Source of the DNA: CAWDLX01 sp963753485
GTDB lineage: Bacteria; Actinomycetota; Actinomycetes; Mycobacteriales; Micromonosporaceae
Assembly (NCBI GenBank): GCA_963753485.1
Contig: CAVWCL010000003.1
Coordinates: forward strand, 496,001 to 560,000
DNA: 64,000 bases
Reading direction: 5' to 3'
The translations under genes and the position numbers were made by a program. Positions within the stretch are counted from its first letter, which is position 1. Each line of letters begins with the position of its first letter. Below the pieces are notes generated by a model that saw only the letters and a list, made by a program, of their open reading frames with translations, made no database searches and was not told the origin of the DNA. Positions 7,697 to 15,908 of this stretch are shown in pieces.

Positions 7697-8442
7697 CAGC
7701 GTGGATCCGCCGTGAGGTCGCCGCTACCCCGGTCGAGGTACCAGCGGGCGGTGCCGAGCACGCCGTAGCTGCGCAGCCGCCGGGTCGAGTTCTCCACCAC
7801 CATGTCGGCACAATGGACGATCGCGGCGGTGTGCCGGCGGACCCGGTTGAGGAAGGTCCGGTCGGTCGGCGATCCCCGGCGCGGCATCCCCCCGCAGCGC
7901 AGGTAGACCTCGGCCGTGATGGCCATGTTGTTGCCGGCGTGCATCCGGTACGGCGCCAGGTAGTTCCCGTCCGCGTGGTTGGCCGGCCGGAGCCGTCCGA
8001 AGGCCGACGCGACCGCCACCATGGCCTGGAAGGCCGCCCGGCCGGCCAGGCCGTGCTCGTCACGGCGGGCTCGGATCCGCCCGCAGGCCATGCCCGCGCC
8101 GCCCCCGAGCGCGGCGCGGGCCGCGGCCACCCAGCCCGGCCGGGGAAGGCAGTCGGCGTCGGTTCGGGCGAGGTGCGTGGCGCCGTGCGCGATGGCGAAG
8201 CGGAACCCGGTGTCCACAGCGGACCCGACGCCCTTCTGCGCCTCGGTAAGTAGGCGTACCGGCATCGTCGCGGTGGCGGCGAATCGCCGTACCAGATCGG
8301 CGGTGGCGTCGGTGGAGGCGTTGTCCACCACGAGCAGGGTGAAGTCCACATCGGTCTGGCCGGCGAGCGCGGCCAGGGTGTCGGCGATCCGGTCGGCCTC
8401 GTTGTACGCCGGCACGATCACCCACAGGTCGGTCGTGGTCAT
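7696..8442 (-). CDS. GT2 family glycosyltransferase
   Basis: The 248-residue protein starts at ATG 8442, inside an ATGA overlap with the ketosynthase stop. It has WVIVPAYNEADRI, LVVDNASTDATADLV, a DxD-type ARTDADCLP and an acceptor-side NNMAITAEVYLRCGG, all typical of inverting GT-A glycosyltransferases of the dolichol-phosphate-mannose/polysaccharide type. No membrane segment is present, so it probably acts on the cytoplasmic face. It aligns along nearly its whole length with the GT domain of the YihY-GT2 fusion two genes downstream, indicating duplication within the cluster. The donor sugar cannot be read from sequence. Confidence 0.85.
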   Translation of the reverse strand: MTTTDLWVIVPAYNEADRIADTLAALAGQTDVDFTLLVVDNASTDATADLVRRFAATATMPVRLLTEAQKGVGSAVDTGFRFAIAHGATHLARTDADCLPRPGWVAAARAALGGGAGMACGRIRARRDEHGLAGRAAFQAMVAVASAFGRLRPANHADGNYLAPYRMHAGNNMAITAEVYLRCGGMPRRGSPTDRTFLNRVRRHTAAIVHCADMVVENSTRRLRSYGVLGTARWYLDRGSGDLTADPR

Positions 8443-9449
8443 TTCTGCCACACCAGGGTCTGCATGCTGATGCCGCCGCCGAGCCCGACGAAGAGCACCC
8501 GGTCGCCCGAGCGCAGGTCGGGTGCGATCCGGTCCAGCTGGACGCCGAGGGTGGCGCTGGCCATGTTGCCCAGCTCGCCGACGGTCATCTCGATCAGGCC
8601 GGCGGGCACCCCGGTCACCTCGACGAACCGGTCGAGGTAGGGACGGGTCACCTGGTGGACCAGCACCCGGGCGAAGTCGTTCCACTCCAGACCGGTGCGG
8701 GCGCGGACCCGGTCGAGGATGCTCGGCCCGATCTTCTCGAAGACCCCGCGCAGGACCCGACCGTCGCCGGTGAAGTAGGTGTGTTCGTCACCTCGGGGAT
8801 GCCGCGAACCCCCGCCGAAGATGCCACCCACGCTCCAGTGCTCGGAGTGGGCCTCGGTGTCGACGTCGACGATGCCACCCGAGCTGACCGGCTCGAGCAC
8901 CACGGCCGCCCCGGCATCGCCGAATGTGTACCCGGCGAAGGCGAGCCGCGCCTGCTCCGGCGAGTCCAGCCGCCACCGCACGGCCCGGGTCGGTGTCTCA
9001 CCGGTCACCACCAGGGCCCGGCTGGCCCGGCCCGCGATGATGAACGACCGGGCGACGTCGATGCCGTTGAGGAAACTGTTGCAGGCGTTGGTGACGTCGA
9101 ACGTGTGCGCGGTCGAGCCGAGCTCGGCCTGCACGATGTGGGCGGTGGCCGGTTCCACCACGTCGCGGGTGGCCGAGGCGAAGACCAGCAGATCGAGGTC
9201 GAACGGGTCCAACCCGGCCCGCTGCAGGGCCAGCCGGCCGGCTCGGACCGCGAACGTGGAAGCGTACTCGTCGTCGGCGGCCATCCGTCGGGTGTGGATA
9301 CCGGTCATCTGCTCGACGAGGCCGGGCGGCAGCGGGAAGCCGCTGGCCGCCTCGATCCGGTCCTGCAACGCGGCCGAGCTCAGCTCGTGGGCCGGCAGGC
9401 TGCTGCCCACCGCGGTGATGCCGACCCTGGGTGGCGCCGATGTCGTCAT
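8439..9449 (-). CDS. Ketoacyl synthase III, OleA-like thiolase
   Basis: The 336-residue thiolase-fold enzyme has the complete KAS III triad: Cys123 in TNACNSF, His265 in VHQVTRP and Asn295 in GNMAS. The segments MTGIHTRRM, SATRDVVEPATA, ALVVTGET and the closing GLGGGISM are closer to OleA, which condenses two acyl-CoA chains head to head, than to housekeeping FabH. I infer it makes the 2-alkyl-3-keto acid that the OleD- and OleC-like enzymes downstream would use. ATG 9449 is preferred over ATG 9461 because GGTGAAAG precedes it, though the choice is not firm. It follows the LuxR regulator by about 90 bp and heads the biosynthetic genes. Confidence 0.85.
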   Translation of the reverse strand: MTTSAPPRVGITAVGSSLPAHELSSAALQDRIEAASGFPLPPGLVEQMTGIHTRRMAADDEYASTFAVRAGRLALQRAGLDPFDLDLLVFASATRDVVEPATAHIVQAELGSTAHTFDVTNACNSFLNGIDVARSFIIAGRASRALVVTGETPTRAVRWRLDSPEQARLAFAGYTFGDAGAAVVLEPVSSGGIVDVDTEAHSEHWSVGGIFGGGSRHPRGDEHTYFTGDGRVLRGVFEKIGPSILDRVRARTGLEWNDFARVLVHQVTRPYLDRFVEVTGVPAGLIEMTVGELGNMASATLGVQLDRIAPDLRSGDRVLFVGLGGGISMQTLVWQK

Positions 9450-9541
9450 GGCTTTCACCATCGGGCCGGCGGCCGGCAGCGTCGTGAGTATGCCTACTCA
9501 ACTGCGGGCGGCTGGATACCCACCAGGTCGGGGAACGCGCG

Positions 9542-10207
9542 CTACGGCGGGGTGTCGAGCCCGCGCTCGATGGCGTAGCGGGCCAGCTCCACCCGGTTGT
9601 GCAGTTGCAGTTTGGTCAGCGTGTTCTGGACGTGGTTCTGCACGGTGCGGTGGGAGAGCACGAGGCGCTCGGCGATCTCCTTGTACGACAGGCCCTTGGC
9701 GACCAGGCGCAGCACCTCGGTCTCCCGCTCGGTCAAGCCCGGCGCGCTCTGGTCGGCGCCCTTGCTCACGGTGGCTATCCGGCGGAACTCGCCCAGCACC
9801 AACCCGGCCAGGCCGGCGGTGAAAACCGCGTCCCCGGCGGCGGTGCGCCGGACCGCCTCGAGGAACTCCTCGGGCTGGGCCGACTTGACCAGGTAGCCGG
9901 TGGCTCCGGCCTTGACCGCCTCGAGCACGTCGCTCTGCTCGCCGGAGGCCGACAGGACAAGCACCCGCGCCGTCGGCACCGAGGCGAGCAGACCCCGGAT
10001 CACCTCGACCCCGGAGCGGTCGGGCAGCTGGAGGTCGAGCACGACCACGTCGGGACGGGCGGCCGGAGCCACCCGCACCGCCTGGCCGCCCTCGCCCACC
10101 GCGGCGACCACGTCGTACCCGGCCTGGGCCAGGTCACGGGCCACACCGGAGCGCCACATCGGATGGTCGTCGACCACCATCACCCGGATCTGGTTGGGCT
10201 CACTCAA
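9542..10207 (-). CDS. LuxR-family (NarL-type) response regulator
   Basis: The 221-residue protein has an N-terminal receiver domain (RVMVVDDHPMWRSG with the acidic pair, VVVLDLQLPDRSG with the phosphoacceptor Asp, and the LVKSA Lys). The C-terminal LuxR HTH reads LTERETEVLRLVAKGLSYKEIAERL followed by RTVQNHVQNTLTKL. The start is apparently TTG 10207, overlapping the kinase stop by eight bases. No ATG or GTG leaves the receiver domain complete. Coupling to the MacS-type kinase makes it that kinase's partner. The operon-like position just before the OleA-like gene suggests it controls that cluster. Confidence 0.9.
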   Translation of the reverse strand: MSEPNQIRVMVVDDHPMWRSGVARDLAQAGYDVVAAVGEGGQAVRVAPAARPDVVVLDLQLPDRSGVEVIRGLLASVPTARVLVLSASGEQSDVLEAVKAGATGYLVKSAQPEEFLEAVRRTAAGDAVFTAGLAGLVLGEFRRIATVSKGADQSAPGLTERETEVLRLVAKGLSYKEIAERLVLSHRTVQNHVQNTLTKLQLHNRVELARYAIERGLDTPP

Positions 10208-11405
10208 CTCGAGACTCCCGCCGCAGAGCCAACTCCACCTCGGTGCCGCGACCCGGTGCCGTGGTGATCACGACGGTACCGCCGAGGTCAGCGACCCGGC
10301 CGCGGATGGATTGCGAGACTCCGAGCCGGCCGTCGGCGGCGGCCTGTTCGAGCCGCCCCGGGGCAATGCCCGGTCCGTCGTCCCGGACGGTCACGGTGAC
10401 CACGTCTGGCTCCTCCTCGAGCAGGATCCAGGCCTTTGTCTCATCAGGACAGTGCTGGCCGACGTTCTCGATCGCGGCGGCCACGGCGGCGAAGATCTCG
10501 TCGGTCACGGTCGCTGGCAACCAGACCGGGGCCGCCGGCGCGGAGACGGTGATCCGCGGCGACATGAGGACACCGAGCCGAGCGCACAGATCGGACATGC
10601 CGGCCGGCGCCGGCACCAGCGCGCGCGGTCCGACCAATGCCCGCAGGGCGACCTCCTGCTCACCGGCGAGCCGCCCCAGCTCGGCCGCCTCGCCGCCGAT
10701 CGCTTCCCCGCGTCGCTGCACCAGCGCCAGGACCTGCAGGACCGAGTCGTGGATGCCGCGGGCCAGCCGGTCCCGCTCCGCCCTAGCCGCATCGGCGGCG
10801 GCCAGGCCGCGCAGCTGCTCCTGAGCCCGGGTCGCGATGTTGCCGAGGTAACCCAGCGCCGCCGCGGCGAAGACCATGATGACGGTGGCGGTGCCGCTGG
10901 CCTGGGTGATCACCCCCCGCACGGCCAGGTCGCAGGCGCCGATGAGCAGGGCCGCCGCGATGCCCCAGCGCACCCCCTGCACGATCGCGACCGCCAGCAC
11001 CGGGCAGGCCATCCAGGTGACGGTCAGCGTCGGCGCACCGCGCGCGAGCAGGTCCGGCCCGACGATCGGGCGGGTGGCGAGCAGGCAGTCGGCGGTGACC
11101 ACGACGTCGGTCACGAGCAGTGGCCAGGCCCGCAACGCGGGGCGTTCATAACCGACGATGGACAGGCCCGTCCAGCCGACCATGACGCCGCCGAGCGCCA
11201 GTGCCGCCGCTGGATGGGGGTAGTCGGCGAGATTGTGGGCGATGAGCGCGAGCGCGTAGACCAGGGTGGTGACTCGGAACAGGGCCAATGCGCGCCACGG
11301 CGTCACCTCGAAGACCTCGATCGGTGCCAGCCGGCGCCCTCTGGGCGTCGGTGAGCCGGACCGAGGGGTGCTCACGCGATGAGGGTACGGCGTCGCGGCG
11401 CTCAC
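10200..11405 (-). CDS. MacS-type sensor histidine kinase
   Basis: The 401-residue membrane kinase has four to five hydrophobic segments between about residues 40 and 190, then a short coiled linker. The HisKA_3-type dimerisation box reads ARGIHDSVLQVLALV, with the phosphoacceptor His in GIHDS. A compact HATPase_c domain follows (VAAAIENVGQH N-box, VRDDGPGI G1 box, GRGTEVEL). This is the usual actinobacterial MacS arrangement, next to its LuxR regulator and overlapping it. The signal is unknown, and the membrane part may sense envelope state. It is the first gene of the minus-strand run; the 111 bp to the divergent lipoprotein should contain promoters for both. Confidence 0.88.
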   Translation of the reverse strand: MSAATPYPHRVSTPRSGSPTPRGRRLAPIEVFEVTPWRALALFRVTTLVYALALIAHNLADYPHPAAALALGGVMVGWTGLSIVGYERPALRAWPLLVTDVVVTADCLLATRPIVGPDLLARGAPTLTVTWMACPVLAVAIVQGVRWGIAAALLIGACDLAVRGVITQASGTATVIMVFAAAALGYLGNIATRAQEQLRGLAAADAARAERDRLARGIHDSVLQVLALVQRRGEAIGGEAAELGRLAGEQEVALRALVGPRALVPAPAGMSDLCARLGVLMSPRITVSAPAAPVWLPATVTDEIFAAVAAAIENVGQHCPDETKAWILLEEEPDVVTVTVRDDGPGIAPGRLEQAAADGRLGVSQSIRGRVADLGGTVVITTAPGRGTEVELALRRESRVE

Positions 11406-11516
11406 CGGAGCCCATAGCGACGCTGGCTCGGCGTACCGGCCGAGAGTCGGATAGGAGGCTGCGGTTGCGTCAGGTTGCCGGCCGGCGGCGCCGCGCGGTC
11501 GCGGTAGCCTCAGCCG

Positions 11517-12053
11517 ATGGTGACGAGGTCGGCAGGACTTGTGTTCGTCGCGGCGCTGGCCGCGGCGGTGGCCGGGTGCGCTTCCGCGGCGAGTCCGCCC
11601 CCGTCCGATGGCGCCGCCACCTCGACGCCGCCACCGCCGGCGGCATCACCGGCGACCACACCGCCAACCGCCGAGGCCACGCCGGTGCTCCCGGACGGGC
11701 GGAGTCCGGTCATTCTCACCTCCATCGACGTTGCCCACCGGACCATCACCTTCGATCTGATCGAGCTCTACCTCGGCACCCAGGCGGCAGTGGAGTGGAA
11801 GAAGGACAACCCCGGCCAGACCGAGGTGCCGCCGCTCAACGGCCACTACATGCGCAATAACAACCCGAAGCTGCGTACTCTGCCGGTCGCCGCCGGCGTG
11901 GTGGTGAAGGTGCTCAACGAGAGCGGCGATCCGGTGCCCGGCACCGTGATCTCCTTCGCCGACCTGGCCAGCTACCGCGACTTCAACTCGGTCTTCTGGC
12001 TCACCGTCAAGGGCGGCGAGGTCACCCTGTTCGAGCAGCAGTTCTTCCCGTGA
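11517..12053 (+). CDS. Small lipoprotein, unknown function
   Basis: The 178-residue protein has a signal sequence ending in the lipobox VAGC (Cys21). A Pro/Ala/Ser/Thr-rich spacer reaches about residue 58, followed by a compact globular part (SPVILTSIDVAHRTITFDLIELYLG to the C-terminus ending FEQQFFP). It should be anchored outside the membrane with the globular domain held off by the spacer. It is transcribed divergently from the sensor kinase, so it might be part of the same envelope response, which is inference only. No family was recognised. Confidence 0.75.
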   Translation: MVTRSAGLVFVAALAAAVAGCASAASPPPSDGAATSTPPPPAASPATTPPTAEATPVLPDGRSPVILTSIDVAHRTITFDLIELYLGTQAAVEWKKDNPGQTEVPPLNGHYMRNNNPKLRTLPVAAGVVVKVLNESGDPVPGTVISFADLASYRDFNSVFWLTVKGGEVTLFEQQFFP

Positions 12054-12109
12054 CCGGGACAAGCGGGTGGATCCGGCCGAGCCCCTGATGGCGAAGACCG
12101 CTGGGGCGA

Positions 12110-14140
12110 CGGAGACTCGGCTGGGGAGCCTGTGATGGGCTGTTCACGCCCCGTCCGCTCGGGCCGCTGCACGACATCGCCGAGCAGGTCGGTGGCGAAC
12201 TGCTAGAGCTCTGCCGGGCCGGTGCGGGCCGGGAGGAGTTGTTCGGCGCGCTGCTGCGCCGGCTCAGCGAGCCCGGCACGGTGCATGTCGTCGTGATGGA
12301 GGACGTGCACTGGGCCGACGAGGCGACACTCGACCTGCTGCGGTTCCTCGGCCGGCGGATCCGCAGCGCGCCGGCGCTGCTGATCGTGACCTACCGCGAT
12401 GACGAGTTGACGGCTGGCGATCCGCTCCGGCTGGCGTTGGGGGAGCTGGCGACCCAACGCTCGACGAGGCGGATCGGGCTGGCGCGACTCTCCGCGAGCG
12501 CCGTGGAGATCCTGGCCCGGGAGAGCGGTATCGATGCGGTCGAGCTGTACCGGCTGACCAACGGGAACCCGTTCTATGTCACCGAGGTCGTCCGGGCCGG
12601 CCTGGTTCAGGTGCCGCCATCGGCGCGCGACGCGGTGCTGGCGCGCGTCGCCCGCCTCGGCGGGCCGGCCCGGGATGTCCTGGAGGCGGCCGCGCTGATC
12701 GGGACCCGGATCGAGGTGGGTTTGCTGGCGGCGGTCACCGGTTGCTCGGTGGACACCCTCGACGCGCTGCGCCACTCGGGGCCGGCCGACGACGCGGTGA
12801 TGGCGTTTCACGCGGAGGCGGCGGGGGATCGCCCGGCCGTGGTACACCACGCCCGCCGGGCCGCGCAGCGGGCCGCCGAGCTGGCCTCGCACCGGGAGGC
12901 GGCCGCCCAGTACCAGCGCGCCCTGCGCGCCGTGACCGACGATGACCCCGCGCTCGCGGCCGGCCTGTACGACGGTCTCGGCTCGCAGCTGGCGCTCATC
13001 GATCGGTGGAGCGAGGCTGCGCTGGCCTGCGAAAGCGCCCGGGCCCGGTGGCGGCTCGCCGGTGACCAGGTGCGCGAAGCGGCCACGCTGCGCCTGCTCT
13101 CCGTGAGCATGTGGCGGTTGTGCCGCGGTCGCGAGGCCACCGAGGCGGCCGAGGCGGCGCTCGCCGTCCTGGAGCCGCTGGCTCCGAGCGCCGAGCTCGC
13201 CTGGGCGTACGCGAACCTGGCCACCCTGCGGATGCAGTCGTCGGAGCATGCGCTCGCGATCGACCTGGCGCTGCGCGCGCAGGCGATCGCCGAGCCGCTG
13301 GGAGCTCTGGATGTACTCAGCGACGCCCTGGACACGCAGGCCTGCGCCACCATGGATATGGGTGGCGATTGGGAGAGTCTCATGGGGCGCGCGTTGCAGA
13401 CTGCGATCTCGGCCGATCGTCCCGGACAGGTCGGCCTGGCCTACGTGGACTTCTACGCGTGCTACTGCAACCAGCGGCGCTATCTCGAGGCCGAACCGTA
13501 CTTTGTGGACGGAATCAGATACTGCGACGAGCACGACATGGCCACTTTTGGTCGGTGCCTGCGGGGGTCGCGATCCGTGGCCCTGACCCGGCTCGGGCGG
13601 TGGGACGCGGCGGCGGCCGTCTGCATGGAGCTGCTCCAGGAGCCCGGGGCTTCGCCGATCAACCGGATGGCTCCGCTGCGCAGCCTCGGGCAGATCAGAC
13701 TCCGTCGGGGTGAACCCGGCGGCTGGGACTGCCTGGACGAGGCGCTCGCCGCCGCCGAGGGCACCGGTGAGGCGCCGAGGGTGATCGGCGTACGGCTGGC
13801 CCGGGCCGAGGCGTTCTGGCTCGAGGGACGTGCGGAGGAGGCCCGGGCCGAGATCGAGGCGGCCGCCGGCCTGCCTGGCGACCTCAATCCGTGGCAGCGC
13901 GGCGAGCTGGCGACCTGGCTCCGCCGGACCGGTTCCGCGCGTCCGCTGCCGAGTGGGCTGGCCGAGCCGTACCGGCGCCAGGTCGAGGGCGACTGGTCCG
14001 GCGCCGCCCGCCTGCTCGTCGGCCTGGGTTGCCCGTACGACGCCGCGCTCGCACACCTCGACTCCGGCCAGGAGGCGGCGCTGCGCCAGGCCCTGGACAT
14101 CTTCGTCGAGCTGGGGGCCACGGCCGCGGTCCGCATCGCG
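12110..14140 (+). pseudogene. Remnant of a large LuxR-type (LAL) ATPase regulator
   Basis: The frame resembles the middle of LAL regulators: WGACDGLFTPRPLGPLHDIA near 12135, the Walker B-like HVVVMEDVHWADEATLDLL, an ARLGGPARDVLEAAALIG segment and a long TPR-like helical region. Three parts are missing. The N-terminus with Walker A is gone, and an in-frame TGA near 12088 precedes any start. About 55 residues are missing where LDALRHSG joins PADDAVMAFHAEAAGD. The C-terminal LuxR HTH is lost where the sequence switches at about 14140 to a fragment of another gene. An open frame from TTG 12239 to 14194 survives but should not encode a working regulator. Confidence 0.75.
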
Positions 14141-14424
14141 AGAAGCAGGTCGTACAGTTCCGGCAGGTCGTGCTCGGCCGCCACCGTCGCGTAGAACTCG
14201 ACTTCGTCGCGGCCGGCCTGCCGCGCCCACTCGACCTCGAGACTCTGCTTCAGCACCAGTCTCGCCGGCAGCGATACCGGTGTGCTGTAGGAGACGGTCA
14301 GGAACCGGGTCCGCGAGTTGAAGGCACCCGAGTCGCTCGCGGAGACCGCGGTGACCTCCGCGTCGATGAGGGCACCGGAGGCCCGCAGTACCGAGGTCAG
14401 CCAGGCGGCGTCCACATCGGTCAC
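14141..14424 (-). pseudogene. 5' fragment of an aminoglycoside phosphotransferase-like gene
   Basis: From GTG 14424 on the minus strand about 95 residues read as the N-lobe of an APH/choline-kinase-type phosphotransferase: LPARLVLKQSLEVEW with the ATP-binding Lys, then DEVEFYATVAAEHDLPELYDLLL. The similarity stops at about 14141, where the sequence becomes the tail of the LAL remnant read in reverse. The kinase lobe with its HGD and DxD motifs is gone, so it cannot be active. The two truncated genes meet tail to tail, marking a deletion or recombination junction at the left border of the conflict-gene island. Confidence 0.7.
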
Positions 14425-14539
14425 CGTGCCCCAAGGCGACTCCGGTCGGCAACCGGGTTACCGGCGGTCGAGGTTCGCGCCGGCCAACCCGTGGCGAGCG
14501 GGGCCGACCGATTCACGAAACCGTTGAGGGACAGGTAAC

Positions 14540-15892
14540 GTGCTGCAGGTGGGCGAGTACGTGTTTGTCAGCTACAGTCGCGCCGATAGGGCCTATCTGG
14601 ACAAACTCGTCGAATTTCTGGAGCACGCCGGGATCGAGGTCTGGTACGACCATGAGCTGGTCACCGGGGATACCTGGGAGCGCGAGATTCGCAAGAAGAT
14701 CGACGGATGCGCCGCCTTCATAGTAATCATGACGCCAGATGCCGATCACTCCAACTGGGTCAAACGGGAGATCAACCAGGCCGAGTCAGGCGGCAAACCG
14801 ATTTACCCCCTGCTGCTACGAGGCATGCCCCTGTTCCGCTTGAACGAGCTCCAATTCGATGACGTCAGTGGCGGTGGCGTGCCTGGGAGCCGCTTCGTAA
14901 CCCGCCTCCGTCAGGTGCTGGCTACACCGGCGGAGCCCGCGGCCGGTGGGGAGGCGCCTCAGGCCGTGCGCCGTCCTAGCCTGTCTGCACCAACAGATTC
15001 CCAGCAGGTCGTGACGCCCCGGTTGTACCTCCGCGGTCACAACGGGCCAGTACTGGCCTTGGCGATCAGTCCGGACGGCACCTGGCTGGCATCCGGAGGC
15101 TCCGACCGGAATGTCCGTACCTGGGATGCTGCGACTGGCGCGCCTCGAGAGGTCCTCTCTGGCCATGAGGATGAAGTGCACGGTGTAGCGGTGAGCCCGG
15201 ACGGCCGGTGGCTGGTGTCGGCGAGCGGCGACTGGACGCTACGAATCTGGGATGTCGCCACGAGCACAGTGCGGCAGATTCTCGCCGGCCACCTCCGCCG
15301 AGTGTGGGCCGTCGCATTCAGCCGAGACGGCTTCTGGCTGGCTTCGGCCAGCAAGGACACGAAGGTGCGAACGTGGGATTCGGCCACCGGCGCGTTACGT
15401 CGCACCCTCTCCGGTCATGCTGGCGACGTGTACTGGGTAGCGATCAGCCCGGACGGATCATGGCTGGTGTCGGTCGGCCACGACACGAAGGTGCGGGTCT
15501 GGGACGCGGCTGCCGGGACGCTTCGCCGCACGCTGTCCGAGCATGCCGGCGAGGTTTATGGAGTCGCGATCAGCCCTGACGGCACCTGGTTGGCCACGGT
15601 CAGCGAGGACACGACGGTACGGACCTGGGATGCCGCCACCGGCGTCGTGCGACACACCATGCGCGGTCACAGCGCGTGCGTGAACGGGGTCGCGATCGGG
15701 CCGGGGGGAACCTGGCTCGCCACGGCCAGCGACGACCGAACGGTGCGGATCTGGGATGCAGCAACCGGAGAGTGCCGGAGTATTCTGACTCATGCGCACG
15801 CACTGTCCGAGGTCGTGATCAGCCCCGACGGCACCTGGCTGGCCGCGGCGGGCGACGACGAAGCAGTTCCGATTTTCGCGGTCGAACTGTGA
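14540..15892 (+). CDS. TIR-WD40 protein
   Basis: The 450-residue protein starts at GTG 14540 with GAGGGACAGG upstream. Residues 1 to about 130 form a TIR domain (YVFVSYSRADRAYLDKLVEF, IEVWYDHELVTGD, SNWVKREINQAE with the putative NADase Glu). After a short linker come seven WD40 repeats, each with ISPDGxWLA and VRTWDAATG-type blades, enough for one closed propeller. Bacterial TIR domains cleave NAD+ or produce cyclic ADP-ribose signals. Propellers usually recognise a trigger or scaffold oligomers, so a defence or cell-suicide role is likely. It converges on the nSTAND operon with only 16 bp between stops. Codon choice is visibly less G/C-biased than in flanking genes, suggesting transfer. Confidence 0.9.
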   Translation: MLQVGEYVFVSYSRADRAYLDKLVEFLEHAGIEVWYDHELVTGDTWEREIRKKIDGCAAFIVIMTPDADHSNWVKREINQAESGGKPIYPLLLRGMPLFRLNELQFDDVSGGGVPGSRFVTRLRQVLATPAEPAAGGEAPQAVRRPSLSAPTDSQQVVTPRLYLRGHNGPVLALAISPDGTWLASGGSDRNVRTWDAATGAPREVLSGHEDEVHGVAVSPDGRWLVSASGDWTLRIWDVATSTVRQILAGHLRRVWAVAFSRDGFWLASASKDTKVRTWDSATGALRRTLSGHAGDVYWVAISPDGSWLVSVGHDTKVRVWDAAAGTLRRTLSEHAGEVYGVAISPDGTWLATVSEDTTVRTWDAATGVVRHTMRGHSACVNGVAIGPGGTWLATASDDRTVRIWDAATGECRSILTHAHALSEVVISPDGTWLAAAGDDEAVPIFAVEL

Positions 15893-15908
15893 GCATCTGC
15901 CCCTTCGT

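Noticed and set aside
12203..14452. Open frame of 749 codons antisense to the LAL remnant
   Set aside because: It is an antiphase mirror of G+C-rich coding sequence, full of Arg, Gly and Pro, with no domain and no ribosome site.
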